Shown: positions 39,656-49,509 of the stretch, in pieces
Layout: every line of letters starts with the position of its first letter
How positions within the stretch are numbered: position 1 is the stretch's first letter
NCBI RefSeq assembly: GCF_040643635.1
Contig: NZ_JBEYUS010000023.1
Span: 1-64,000 of the forward strand
Length of the DNA stretch: 64,000 nt
Direction of reading: 5' to 3'
Source: Saccharopolyspora_C sp040643635
GTDB taxonomy: Bacteria; Actinomycetota; Actinomycetes; Mycobacteriales; Pseudonocardiaceae
The notes under the pieces: model-generated
Told to the model about the DNA's origin: nothing
The model's input: the letters and a program-made list of their open reading frames with translations, nothing else
The model's database searches: none
Made by a program: the position numbers and the translations under genes

Positions 39656-40513
39656 ATGCCTGCAGACACCAGCGGTATAACCCCCCGCGCCCGCGCACTT
39701 TCCTCCGCAATCAGATCCGTGCGCGAGAAATCCGGAATCAGCGGCCGAGAATTGAGCAGCAGACTGGGAGTCAGCCACGGCACGGTGTCGCACTGGGAGA
39801 CCGGGCGGCGAGTGCCGACACCCGAGGACGTCGCCGGACTGCTCGGCGCCGCCGGGGTGACCGGCAAGGAGCGGCAGCGCCTACTCGAACTGGCCCGGCA
39901 CGCCAGCGAACCGAACTGGCTCACCGTCGGCATGCCGGGAATTCCGCAGCAGCTCGCGGGAGCCGTGGAATGCGAACGGTCCGCTTCGGCGATCGTCGAG
40001 TGGGCGCCGATGGGATTACCGGGACTCCTCCAGACCGCGGATTACGCGCGATCGATCGCCACGTCGAGCGGCATGGACCGGCAGGAGATCGAGCGCCGGG
40101 TCACGATTCGCATGGGCCGGCGCGAAGTCGTCACCAGGCGCTCGCCCGTCCACCTCACCGCGCTGATCGGCGAGGACGCGATTCGGGACAGAATCGGAAA
40201 TGCCGAGACGATGCTCGACCAGTTGCAGCACCTGCTGGAATTCGCCCGCCGCGACAACATCGCGATCCAGGTCGTCCGGCGGTGCACCGGCTGGCATCCC
40301 GGAGTGGCAGGCCCCTTCGTGCTCTACGAATTCCCGGATTCACCCGACGTGGTGCACTTCGAGCACTACAGCTCAGGCGCATTCGTTCCCGACGAGGACG
40401 ATGTGCAGGCCTATCATTCCGCCGTTCGAGTGATCAAGAAGGTTGCGCTGGACCAAGAGGAGACGATCAGATTCATCGAGCTGATCATCGACGAGAAGGA
40501 GCAGGCGGCATGA
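39656..40513 (+). CDS. XRE-family regulator with DUF5753 domain (pair 2)
   Basis: A 285-residue regulator with a helix-turn-helix at about residues 15-75 (SVREKSGISGRELSSRLGVS, HGTVSHWETGRRVPTPEDV) and a DUF5753 domain from about 100 (MGLPGLLQTADYARSIA, IGEDAIRDRIGNAETMLDQL, IQVVRRCTGWHPGVAGPFVL). AT content is higher than in the neighbours, especially upstream. Probably leaderless. Its stop overlaps the DUF397 start (ATGA), so both proteins are made together. It is a distinct paralogue of the regulator at 26164-27030. Confidence 0.93.
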   Translation: MPADTSGITPRARALSSAIRSVREKSGISGRELSSRLGVSHGTVSHWETGRRVPTPEDVAGLLGAAGVTGKERQRLLELARHASEPNWLTVGMPGIPQQLAGAVECERSASAIVEWAPMGLPGLLQTADYARSIATSSGMDRQEIERRVTIRMGRREVVTRRSPVHLTALIGEDAIRDRIGNAETMLDQLQHLLEFARRDNIAIQVVRRCTGWHPGVAGPFVLYEFPDSPDVVHFEHYSSGAFVPDEDDVQAYHSAVRVIKKVALDQEETIRFIELIIDEKEQAA

Positions 40514-40698
40514 CATCGCAGCACTGGCGCACCTCTTCCCGCAGCCAGCCGAACGGGAACTGCGTGGAGGTGGGGCGGGTGGACGGGCGGCCCGCCGTCC
40601 GCGACACCAAGGACCGATCGGCCGGATACGTGCTGACCGCTCGTCCCCGGTGGACCGAGTTCCTCACCGCCGTGAAGACCGGCCGCTACGACCGCTGA
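40510..40698 (+). CDS. DUF397 protein (pair 2)
   Basis: A 62-residue DUF397 protein: WRTSSRSQPNGNCVEVG, AVRDTKDRSAGYVLTA and RWTEFLTAVKTGRY give the family plan. It is translationally coupled to the XRE gene by an ATGA overlap. Same expected partnership as pair 1; with the divergent 66-residue gene this makes a three-gene set. Confidence 0.93.
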   Translation: MTSQHWRTSSRSQPNGNCVEVGRVDGRPAVRDTKDRSAGYVLTARPRWTEFLTAVKTGRYDR

Positions 40699-40719
40699 CC
40701 CCACCGGCGGCCGGAGGGG

Positions 40720-41415
40720 TCACCAGCCGAGCTCGCCGTCCAGCTCCTGGAAGGTGCCGGTGGGCCCGTCCGGCCCGGTGGTCGCCATCCGGACGACGAC
40801 CTCGGCGCTCTCCTCGACGGGACGGCCCCCGCCGACGGCGGCGGTGAGGTCGGTGGCGGTGAAGCCGGGGTCGACCGCGTTGAACCGGATCTCCGGCACC
40901 GCCTTCGCGTACTGGACGGTCAGCATGGACACCGCGGCCTTCGTCGCCCCGTAGACCACCGCGGGCACCCGGGATTCGACGCGCTCCGGGTCCGCGGTGG
41001 CCGTGAACGAGCCGAGCCCGCTGGACACGTTCACCACCACCGGGTTCGCCGACCGCCGCAGCCACGGCAGCGCGGCCTGAGTGACGCGGACGACGCCGAG
41101 CGCGTTGGTGTCGAACTGGCGCAGCGCGTCCGGGCCGGTGATCCCGCCGACGCCGGGCGTGCCGGAGACACCGGCGTTGTTGATCAGCACGTCGAGCCGC
41201 CCCTCCGCCGCCCCGACCTCGGTGAGCGCGGCGGTGACCGAGTCGTCGTCGGTGACGTCGAGCCGCACGGACCTGGCGCCCAGGTCGGCCGCGGCCCGCG
41301 CGCCCCGCTCCGGATCGCGGGCTCCGATGTGGACGGTGTGGCCCGCGGCGAGCAGCCGCCGCGCGACCTCGTACCCGAGCCCCTTGTTCCCCCCGGTGAT
41401 CAACACGATGCCCAC
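40720..41415 (-). CDS. Short-chain dehydrogenase/reductase
   Basis: A 231-residue SDR of the carbonyl-reductase-like type: VLITGGNKGLGYEVARRLL (cofactor), LINNAGVSGTPG, VVVNVSSGLGSF (catalytic Ser), YGATKAAVSML (YxxxK) and VDPGFTATDLTA. GTG 41415 is fixed by GAGGAGG 7 nt upstream; open frame continues without sense beyond it. It stands alone, convergent with the DUF397 gene. Substrate unknown. Confidence 0.9.
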   Translation of the reverse strand: MGIVLITGGNKGLGYEVARRLLAAGHTVHIGARDPERGARAAADLGARSVRLDVTDDDSVTAALTEVGAAEGRLDVLINNAGVSGTPGVGGITGPDALRQFDTNALGVVRVTQAALPWLRRSANPVVVNVSSGLGSFTATADPERVESRVPAVVYGATKAAVSMLTVQYAKAVPEIRFNAVDPGFTATDLTAAVGGGRPVEESAEVVVRMATTGPDGPTGTFQELDGELGW

Positions 41416-41601
41416 CGCGCGCCCTCCTCGCTCCGTCGTCCGCCCCCACCCTCCTGCATCACCGGGTGAACGGCCCGACCCGCCCGACCACACCGGTCCA
41501 CCAGGCGCCCGGGCGAGCACCGCGCTCGGCCGCGCGGCGAGTTCCGGGCCCACCGTCGAGTACCACCGCGTCGTGCCACGCCCCGGGAAGCAGGTCGGTG
41601 G

Positions 41602-42558
41602 CTAGTCGATCGCCGCCGCGCACCGGCGGCCCAGGTCGGCGACCGCGGCGCGCAGCTCCGGCGGCCCGACCACCTCGAAGTCCACGCCGAACCGGCCGAT
41701 CGCGGCCGCCAGCCCCGCCCACGACCACGAACCGGCCAGCAACCGGCACCGGCCCTCGTCCAGCGGCTCCACCAGGTCGTCGGACAGGAACTCGGCGACC
41801 TCCTCCGCGGGCCGGTGCACCACCACCTCGCCGCGGCACGGCCAGCCCTCGGCTCCCCGGAACTTCTCGGTGATGAACCGCGCCACGTCGCCCCCGGGCA
41901 CCTCGCGCGGGGTGAACCGCGGCCCGGTCGGCGTGCGGGGTGCGATGCGGTCGGCGCGGAAGGTGCGCCAGTCGGCCCGGTCCAGGTCCCACGCCACCAG
42001 GTACCAGCGCCCGCCCCAGGTGATCAGGTGGTGCGGCTGCACCCGCCGCGGCGGCCCCTCCCGCCTCGGGTGCGAGTAGTCGAAGCGCAGCTCCTCCCGG
42101 GCGTGCACCGCCGCGCCCAGCGCCACCAGCACCCCGCGCTCCACCCGCACCCGCGCCTCCGGCGGCGCCACCGCGGTCACCTGGAGCGTGTCCACCCGGT
42201 GCCGCAGCCGCGCGGGCAGCACCTGCCGGATCGTGTGCAGCGCCCGCTCCGCCGCCTCCTCCACCCCGGCCCCCGAGGTGGTGGCGAGCTGGAGCGCGAG
42301 GGTGAGCGCCACGGCCTGGTCGTCGTCGAACAGCAGCGGCGGCAGCTCGCTGCCCGCGCCCAGCCGGTAGCCGCCGTCCGGCCCCTTGCTCGCCGCGATC
42401 GGATAGCCGAGCTCCCGCAACCGGTCCACGTCGCGGCGCACCGTGCGCGGGCTGACGTCGAGGCGTTCGGCGAGCAGCGCGCCCGGCCAGTCCCGGCGGG
42501 CCTGCAACAGGGACAGCAGCGACAGCAGTCGCGCGGAAGTCTTGGGCACGAATTCCAT
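41602..42558 (-). CDS. WYL-domain transcriptional regulator
   Basis: A 318-residue regulator with an N-terminal HTH (ARLLSLLSLLQARRDWPGAL, LDVSPRTVRRDVDRLRELGY) and a WYL domain from about residue 140 (LRFDYSHPR, HHLITWGGRWYLVAWDLDR). WYL proteins sense nucleic acids or nucleotides and often control stress genes. ATG 42558 is preceded by GGGCAGG. It is divergent from the DinB gene by 85 bp, a very common actinobacterial pairing, and so probably regulates it. Confidence 0.9.
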   Translation of the reverse strand: MEFVPKTSARLLSLLSLLQARRDWPGALLAERLDVSPRTVRRDVDRLRELGYPIAASKGPDGGYRLGAGSELPPLLFDDDQAVALTLALQLATTSGAGVEEAAERALHTIRQVLPARLRHRVDTLQVTAVAPPEARVRVERGVLVALGAAVHAREELRFDYSHPRREGPPRRVQPHHLITWGGRWYLVAWDLDRADWRTFRADRIAPRTPTGPRFTPREVPGGDVARFITEKFRGAEGWPCRGEVVVHRPAEEVAEFLSDDLVEPLDEGRCRLLAGSWSWAGLAAAIGRFGVDFEVVGPPELRAAVADLGRRCAAAID

Positions 42559-42643
42559 CCTGCCCGAAGAAGCGGACGCACCCTGTCCGCTACCGGTGCC
42601 AAGGTGGGGACCACAACGACGGAGCACGACCGGAAGGACCACC

Positions 42644-43204
42644 GTGACCACCACCCTCGACGCCGAACGCACCGACCTGCTCGCCCAGCTCGACGCCGCC
42701 CGCAAGGCGTTGATCACCACCACCGACGGGCTGGACGACGAGCAGCTCGGCCTGCGGCCGACGGCCAGCGAGCTGTGCCTGGGCGGCCTGATCAAGCACG
42801 TGGCGTCCGTGGAGGCGAACTGGCTGCGCTTCATCCTCGAAGGCACCTCCGCGATGGCCGTCGAACTGCCCGACGGTGTCACCTGGGAGGACCTCATGGC
42901 GGGCACGGCGACGACGCTGCCGCAGCGCATGATCGAGTTCCGGGAGGAGTTCCGGATGCAGCCCGAGGACACCCTCGCCGGCGTCCTCGCCCGCTACGCG
43001 GAGGTCGCCGCGCGGACCGCGGAGGTCGTGTCCTCGCTGCCCGACCTGAACCTCGCGCACCCGCTGCCGGAGGTGCCGTGGAACCCGCCGGGCGAGGTGC
43101 GCAGCGCCCGCCGGGTGCTGATGCACGTGATCGCCGAGACCGCGCAGCACGCCGGGCACGCCGACATCCTGCGCGAATCCATCGACGGCCGCCGCGGATT
43201 CTGA
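42644..43204 (+). CDS. DinB-family (DUF664) protein
   Basis: A 186-residue DinB-like four-helix protein: ERTDLLAQLDAARKALITTT, GGLIKHVASVEANWLRFIL with the first metal His, and HVIAETAQHAGHADILRE with the second and third metal His. Many DinB proteins are thiol-transferases or isomerases needing a divalent metal; the substrate here is unknown. GTG 42644 follows CGGAAGGACCACC. It is probably regulated by the divergent WYL gene. Confidence 0.9.
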   Translation: MTTTLDAERTDLLAQLDAARKALITTTDGLDDEQLGLRPTASELCLGGLIKHVASVEANWLRFILEGTSAMAVELPDGVTWEDLMAGTATTLPQRMIEFREEFRMQPEDTLAGVLARYAEVAARTAEVVSSLPDLNLAHPLPEVPWNPPGEVRSARRVLMHVIAETAQHAGHADILRESIDGRRGF

Positions 43205-43262
43205 TCACCCCGCCGGCGCCCGCTCCCGGGCGGGTGCCGGCCCGGCCACGAACAGGACTGGG

Positions 43263-44351
43263 ATGACCGTTCTCGGGACCCGCGCGCTCAACCGCGCGGC
43301 GCTCGCCCGGCAGCTGCTGCTGGACCGCGCCGACCTGCCGGTGGCGGCGGCGGTGGCGCACCTGTGCGGGATGCAGGCGCAGGAACCGCAGGCCCCGTTC
43401 GCCGGATTGTTCGCGCGGCTGCGCGACTTCGACCCGGCGGAGCTCTCGGACCTGCTGGTGCGGCGGCGGCTGGTGCGCGCGCACCTGATGCGCCGCACCG
43501 TGCACCTGCTCACCGCCGAGGACGCGCTCGCCTGGCGGTCGCGGCACGACGCGATGCTGCGGCAGCGCGGGCTCTCGGCCTACCGCCGCGACTTCGCCGG
43601 GATCGACCTGGACGAGCTGGCGGCCGCGGGCCGGGCGGTGCTCGCCGACGGCGAGCCGCGGACGATGGCCGAGCTCGCCGCGGAGCTCACCGACCGGTGG
43701 CCCGGCCCGTCCCGGCGAGCGCTGGGCGAAGTGCTGGTGGCGGCGCTGGTCCCGACCGTGCAGCTGCCGCCGCGCGGGCTGTGGCGCAGCAGCGGCGGGG
43801 TGCGGGTGGTGCCGCTCGCGGACTGGCTGGGCCACGAGGCCGATCCGCAGGCCCCGCCCGGCTCCGATCCGGTGGGCCGGGAGCTGGTGCGCCGCCACCT
43901 GGCCGCGCACGGCCCGGCGGCGACCGCCGACGTGCGCGCCTGGTGCGGGCTCGCCGGACTGCCGGGCGCGGTGGCCGAGCTGCGGGAGGAACTGGTGTCG
44001 TTCCGCGACGAGCGCGGCCGGGAACTGCTCGACCTGCCGGACGCGCCGCGCCCCGACCCGGACGCGCCCGCGCCGGTGCGATTCCTGCCCGCGTTCGACA
44101 ACGCGGTCCTCGGCTACCAGGACCGGAGCCGGATCGTGGCGGACGAGCACCGCGGCCTGTCCGTCGCGGGCGAGCGGCTGGTGCTGGTGGACGGCCGGGT
44201 CGCGGGCACCTGGCGGGCCGATCCGGCGGCGCTGCGGGTCGAGCCGCTGCGCCGCTTCACCCGAGCGGAGCGCGCCGAGGTCGCCGACGAGGCCCGGCGG
44301 CTCGCCCGGTTCCTCTCCGACGGGGAGCGGGAGGACGTGCGGATCTGCTGA
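43263..44351 (+). CDS. Winged-helix DNA-binding protein (HTH_42 / YcaQ-like)
   Basis: A 362-residue protein of the winged-helix family that includes YcaQ and AlkX DNA glycosylases: LNRAALARQLLLDRADLPVA, HLCGMQAQEPQAPFAGLFAR, RRRLVRAHLMRRTVHLLTAE, and FLPAFDNAVLGYQDRSRIV with the catalytic-type Gln/Asp region. Family members in Streptomyces remove bulky or cross-linked bases, so a DNA-repair or self-resistance function is plausible. Its last codons join the start of a P450 remnant in another frame. Confidence 0.8.
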   Translation: MTVLGTRALNRAALARQLLLDRADLPVAAAVAHLCGMQAQEPQAPFAGLFARLRDFDPAELSDLLVRRRLVRAHLMRRTVHLLTAEDALAWRSRHDAMLRQRGLSAYRRDFAGIDLDELAAAGRAVLADGEPRTMAELAAELTDRWPGPSRRALGEVLVAALVPTVQLPPRGLWRSSGGVRVVPLADWLGHEADPQAPPGSDPVGRELVRRHLAAHGPAATADVRAWCGLAGLPGAVAELREELVSFRDERGRELLDLPDAPRPDPDAPAPVRFLPAFDNAVLGYQDRSRIVADEHRGLSVAGERLVLVDGRVAGTWRADPAALRVEPLRRFTRAERAEVADEARRLARFLSDGEREDVRIC

Positions 44352-44751
44352 GCCGGCTCGCCGACCGGCTGCGCGCCGACCCCGCGCCGCTGCCGGGCAC
44401 CGTCGAAGAACTGCGGCACGTGCACGGCATCGTGCGCACCGGGCCGCGTCGGGCCGTCGTCGCCGACGTCGAGATCGGCGGGCGGTTGCTGCGGGCCGGG
44501 GCCCGTTCCCGCGGGCGACCACGACGAGGAGGCCCGCTCCGGCCCGGACGTGGGCGACCCGGCCCGCGGGGACACCCGCCACCTCGTGTTCGGCTTCGGC
44601 GTGCACCAGTGCCTCGCCCGCGTCGAACCGCGGATCGCGCTGCGCGTGCTGCCGGCGCGGTTCCCCGGGATGCGGCGTGCCGGTCGGGGACATCGGGTTC
44701 CGGCGGGACCTGTTCATCCACGGCTGCCGCGAACCGCCCGTCACCTGGTGA
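44346..44751 (+). pseudogene. Cytochrome P450, C-terminal remnant with two frameshifts
   Basis: Three pieces in three frames read as the end of a bacterial P450. Piece 1 is LADRLRADPAPLPGTVEELR, then IVRTGPRRAVVADVEIGGRL. Piece 2 is HLVFGFGVHQCLARVEPRIA, the heme-binding loop with the Cys ligand; compared with usual P450s the GQxL between QCL and ARVE is missing. Piece 3 is GVPVGDIGFRRDLFIHG, ending PPVTW and TGA. The first half, including the I helix, is gone and is replaced by the winged-helix gene end. The next genes are the electron donors such a P450 would use. Confidence 0.85.
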
Positions 44752-44783
44752 CGCCGGAACCCGTTGAGGAGTAAGGAGGGAGC

Positions 44784-44978
44784 ATGGAGATCACGATCGA
44801 CGAGGACGGCTGCTGCGGCGCGGGCCAGTGCGTGCTGACCGCACCGGAGGTGTTCGACCAGCGCGACGAGGACGGCGTCGTGGTGCTGCTGGACGCCGCG
44901 CCCCCGCCCGAGGTGCACGAGGCGGTCCGGCAGGCCGCGGCGGTGTGCCCGGCAGCGGTGATCCGGGTCGACGCATGA
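44784..44978 (+). CDS. 3Fe-4S-type ferredoxin of a P450 system
   Basis: A 64-residue ferredoxin: MEITIDEDGCCGAGQCVLTA has the first Cys pair (CGAGQC) and AAAVCPAAVIRV the last Cys-Pro. Only three cluster Cys are in place, as in the single-cluster ferredoxins that sit beside actinobacterial P450 genes. ATG 44784 follows AAGGAGGGAGC. It is coupled to the reductase gene by an ATGA overlap. Its natural P450 partner next door is a pseudogene. Confidence 0.9.
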   Translation: MEITIDEDGCCGAGQCVLTAPEVFDQRDEDGVVVLLDAAPPPEVHEAVRQAAAVCPAAVIRVDA

Positions 44979-46210
44979 GCGCCGGTCGCATCGCGGTGAT
45001 CGGCGCCTCCGCGGCCGGGCTCACCGCCGCCGAACAGCTGCGGCGCAGCGGCTGGGACGGGGAGATCGCGCTGGTCGGCGCGGAACCGCACCTGCCCTAC
45101 GACCGGCCGCCGCTGTCCAAGCAGGTGCTCGCGGGCGCGTGGGAACCGGACCGCACCGGGCTGCGCGCCGCCGACGCCCTCGCCGGGCTCGACCTGGACC
45201 TGCGGCTGGGCACCCGGGCGACCGGGCTGGACGTGGCGGACCGCCGGGTGCTGCTCGGCGCGGACGCGCTGGACTGCGACGGGGTGGTCATCGCGACCGG
45301 TGTCGCGGCCCGCGCGCTGCCGGAGCAGTCACCGGGCGCGCACGTGCTGCGCACCCTCGACGACGCGCTGGCGCTGCGCGCCCCGCTGGCGGTCCCCGGG
45401 CGGCGGCTGGTCGTCGTCGGCGCCGGGGTGCTCGGCGCGGAAGTGGCCGCGGTCGCCCGCGAGTTGGGCCACGAGGTGGTGCTCGTCGCGCCGGAGCAGG
45501 TGCCGATGGAACGCGCGATCGGCGCCGAGGCGGGCGCGCTGCTGGCCGCCGCGCACCGGGCGCACGGCGTCGACCTGCGGCTCGGCGAATCCGTCACCGG
45601 TCTCGTGCACGAGGAGGGCCGCACGGTCGGGGTCCGGCTGGCGGGCGGCGAGGAGATCACCGGGGACGCGGTGCTGGTCGCGATCGGTTCCCGACCGGCC
45701 GTGGACTGGCTCGCAGGCAGCGGGCTGGACGTCGCTGACGGCGTCGGTTGCGACGAGTTCTGCGCGGCCGCGCCCGGCATCTACGCGGCGGGGGACGTGG
45801 CGCGCTGGCCGCACCCGGTGCTCGGCCGCGCCCTCCGGGTGGAGCACCGGATGAACGCCACCGAGCAGGGCATGGCGGCCGCGCGGAACCTGCTGGCCGA
45901 GCTCGCGCCGGACCGCTTCGGGGAGCGCAGCCCGTTCGCCCCGGTGCCGTACTTCTGGTCCGACCAGTACCGGTTCAAGGTGCAGGCGTTCGGCGACCTG
46001 GACGCCCCCGACGAGGTGCTGCTGCGCGTGCTCGACGGCACCGATCCGGCGGCGCCGAAGGCCGCGGCCCTCTACCGGCGCGGCGGTGCGGCCTGCGGCG
46101 CGCTCACCATCGGCGTGCCCCCGAAACCGACCCGCGCCCTCCGCACCCTGGTAGCCACCCCGCACCCGTGGGACGAAGCCGCAACCGCGCTCCAGACCCT
46201 GCCCACCTGA
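44975..46210 (+). CDS. Ferredoxin reductase (FAD-dependent, P450-type)
   Basis: A 411-residue pyridine-nucleotide-disulfide-type reductase: IAVIGASAAGLTAAEQLR (FAD), PYDRPPLSKQVL, LVVVGAGVLGAEVAAVA (NADH) and GIYAAGDVARWPHP (second FAD motif). The C-terminal domain resembles putidaredoxin reductase/CamA relatives (VPYFWSDQYRFKVQ). It would pass electrons from NADH to the ferredoxin just upstream. Probably still expressed, since both frames are intact, and could serve P450s encoded elsewhere. Confidence 0.92.
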   Translation: MSAGRIAVIGASAAGLTAAEQLRRSGWDGEIALVGAEPHLPYDRPPLSKQVLAGAWEPDRTGLRAADALAGLDLDLRLGTRATGLDVADRRVLLGADALDCDGVVIATGVAARALPEQSPGAHVLRTLDDALALRAPLAVPGRRLVVVGAGVLGAEVAAVARELGHEVVLVAPEQVPMERAIGAEAGALLAAAHRAHGVDLRLGESVTGLVHEEGRTVGVRLAGGEEITGDAVLVAIGSRPAVDWLAGSGLDVADGVGCDEFCAAAPGIYAAGDVARWPHPVLGRALRVEHRMNATEQGMAAARNLLAELAPDRFGERSPFAPVPYFWSDQYRFKVQAFGDLDAPDEVLLRVLDGTDPAAPKAAALYRRGGAACGALTIGVPPKPTRALRTLVATPHPWDEAATALQTLPT

Positions 46211-46232
46211 CCCGACCGATCCAAATCACCCC

Positions 46233-46369
46233 AGGTGAGTGGCCCACCCGACCAACGCGACTGGGCCAGTGGGCCATTCACCTCACGTCGACGACGACGA
46301 ACACCGCGCGCCCACCCCAGGTGAATGACCCATTCGACCAGTACGGCTGGGCAGGTGGGCCACTCACCT
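46233..46369. terminator. Nested inverted repeats between convergent genes
   Basis: Four related 16-bp arms: AGGTGAGTGGCCCACC (46233-46248), AGTGGGCCATTCACCT (46268-46283), AGGTGAATGACCCATT (46319-46334) and GGTGGGCCACTCACCT (46354-46369). Arms 1 and 4 are perfect complements; 2 and 3 nearly so. Arm 1-2 and arm 3-4 pairs also form hairpins. The TetR stop codon (minus strand) lies in arm 4. A bidirectional terminator is likely. Confidence 0.75.
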
Positions 46370-46945
46370 CACGTTGAGGGCGGCGAGCATGGCGTGGCGG
46401 GCGGTGGCCGTGACGTCGGCCGGGTCGCGCCGCCGCTGGACCTGCAGCGGGAAGCGCAGCGACCAGCCGGAGGCGATCTCCAGCACGTCCAGCAGGCGCT
46501 CGGCATCGGCGCTGACCGCCAGCTCCGGCGCGAACACTTCGGCGAGCTGGCCGCGCAGCAGGTCGTCGACGTCCAGCGCGGGCGCGTCCGGGCTCTGCCA
46601 CAGCGCCACCACCCGCACCCGAGCCATGAGCGCGAACACCGCCTCCCGCTGCGCCAGCACCCGGTCCAGCCGGTCCGCCAGCGGCAGCTCCGCCGGGATC
46701 GGCGCCAGCTCGGCGGCGATCCGGTCCCGCTGGTGCTGCCCGGCGGCCGTGCGGAGATCGTCGAAGTCCCGGAAGTGCGTGAACACGCTGCGCTCCGACA
46801 CGCCCGCCCGCTCCGCGATGCCGCGCGCCGTCGGCGAGTACTGGCCCTCGTTGATCGCGCCGAGCAGCGCGTCGATGATCGCCTGCCGAGTCCACTGCGG
46901 ATTCCGGACCCGGCGCCGCCGCCCGTCCTGCTGCTCCTCGTCCAC
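46364..46945 (-). CDS. TetR-family transcriptional regulator
   Basis: A 193-residue regulator with the DNA-binding domain WTRQAIIDALLGAINEGQYS, PTARGIAERAGVSERSVFTHF, which differs from the usual xFYxHF motif only slightly, and a helical ligand domain (DRLDRVLAQREAVFALMARV). GTG 46945 has no clear ribosome site. It is divergent from the 76-residue gene at 47142 and may regulate it or the ferredoxin/reductase genes it converges on. Confidence 0.85.
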   Translation of the reverse strand: MDEEQQDGRRRRVRNPQWTRQAIIDALLGAINEGQYSPTARGIAERAGVSERSVFTHFRDFDDLRTAAGQHQRDRIAAELAPIPAELPLADRLDRVLAQREAVFALMARVRVVALWQSPDAPALDVDDLLRGQLAEVFAPELAVSADAERLLDVLEIASGWSLRFPLQVQRRRDPADVTATARHAMLAALNVR

Positions 46946-47141
46946 CGCGACATTCGACCACGTCCCACCCGCGCGGAGCCGCCGCAGTCGCGAATCCCTC
47001 CGGGCCCATCGACCGAGCCGCCCGGGCCGGGCGGTCGAAGCCGGGCGCGTGCCCACTGCCCGACGCCGGCGGTCCTGCCCGCACCTGAGCAGGAGGCCGC
47101 CGCCGCGCGGCGGGACGGTCGCAGCACGCCGAGGAGGCACC

Positions 47142-47372
47142 ACGACCGAGCAGCACCCCACCCCCGACGACACCGTCGTCGACTGGTTCGAACGCGGCCT
47201 GCTGTGGGACGGCGAGCGGGAGGCGCACGAGCTGTACGCCGAGTACCTCGCGCACGTCCGCGGCCGGCGGCAGCCCCCGGTGTCCCGCGACCGGTTCGTC
47301 GCCGACCTCGGCCACCTGGGCGTCCGGGAGATCCGGCAGCCGGGCGCGCCGTCCTTCCTCGTGCGGGACTGA
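47142..47372 (+). CDS. Small hypothetical protein with apparent ACG start
   Basis: A 76-residue acidic/basic protein: TTEQHPTPDDTVVDWFERGL, HELYAEYLAHVRGRRQPPVS, RDRFVADLGHLGVREIRQPG. A strong GAGGAGG lies 6 nt before ACG 47142, exactly where an ATG should be, and no ATG, GTG or TTG occurs in frame nearby; the closest GTG (47049) would add an implausible Arg-rich tail. It is either a rare ACG start or a gene that lost its start codon. No recognised domain. Followed by a hairpin. Confidence 0.5.
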   Translation, partial: TTEQHPTPDDTVVDWFERGLLWDGEREAHELYAEYLAHVRGRRQPPVSRDRFVADLGHLGVREIRQPGAPSFLVRD

Positions 47373-47380
47373 ATTGCGCC

Positions 47381-47424
47381 CGCCCGGCCCGGACGCCCCC
47401 TCGCGAACCGCGTCCGGCCGGGCG
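47381..47424 (+). terminator. Hairpin before metG
   Basis: CGCCCGGCCCGGACGC (47381-47396) and GCGTCCGGCCGGGCG (47410-47424) pair with one bulged base, just after the small hypothetical gene. Confidence 0.65.
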
Positions 47425-47560
47425 AGGGCGAGCCGTGCCGACGATCCCGTGCCGGTAGCATCTCCCTGGTCAACGGTGTTCGTCAGCACCTGTGCGCGCG
47501 CCGGCGTCGGCCGGATTCCGCGGGGTCTGCACCGAAATAACGCTATTGGAGCATTCTCGA

Positions 47561-49279
<1,719 letters not shown>

Positions 49280-49286
49280 TCCGCGC

Positions 49287-49335
49287 ATGAACGGCCCACC
49301 TGCCCGGCGGTACCGGGTGGGTGGGCCGTTCGCCT
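49287..49335 (+). terminator. Hairpin of the GTGAACGGCCCACC family after metG
   Basis: ATGAACGGCCCACC (49287-49300) and GGTGGGCCGTTCGCCT (49320-49335) form the stem, 8 nt after the metG stop. Confidence 0.75.
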
Positions 49336-49337
49336 GC

Positions 49338-49505
49338 GGTCAGCGGCCTTCGGGCGTCGGCGGCGTCGGGGCGTCGGCGGCCCTCGGACGTCAGCGGCCC
49401 TCGGGCGTCGGCGGTGTCGGGACGTCAGCGGCCCTCGGGCGTCAACGACCTTCGGACATCAGCAGCCTTCCGGCGTCGACGACCTCCACGCGTCGGCGGC
49501 GTTCG
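49338..49505. repeat. Degenerate tandem repeats between metG and cobA
   Basis: Imperfect units of about 18-24 bp such as GTCAGCGGCCCTCGGGC and GGGCGTCGGCGGTGTCG recur with increasing divergence toward the cobA end. No gene is seen in it. They could arise by slippage. Confidence 0.65.
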
Positions 49506-49509
49506 CGTC

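Noticed and set aside
46233..46369. Possible CRISPR-like array in the four repeated arms
   Set aside because: Arms alternate in orientation and form nested palindromes; it is a terminator-type structure.
47425..47560. T-box leader before metG
   Set aside because: No T-box motif, specifier loop or antiterminator consensus is visible in the short upstream region.
49338..49505. Possible CRISPR-like array
   Set aside because: Units are imperfect, adjoining and of uneven length, without unique spacers, and no cas gene is present.
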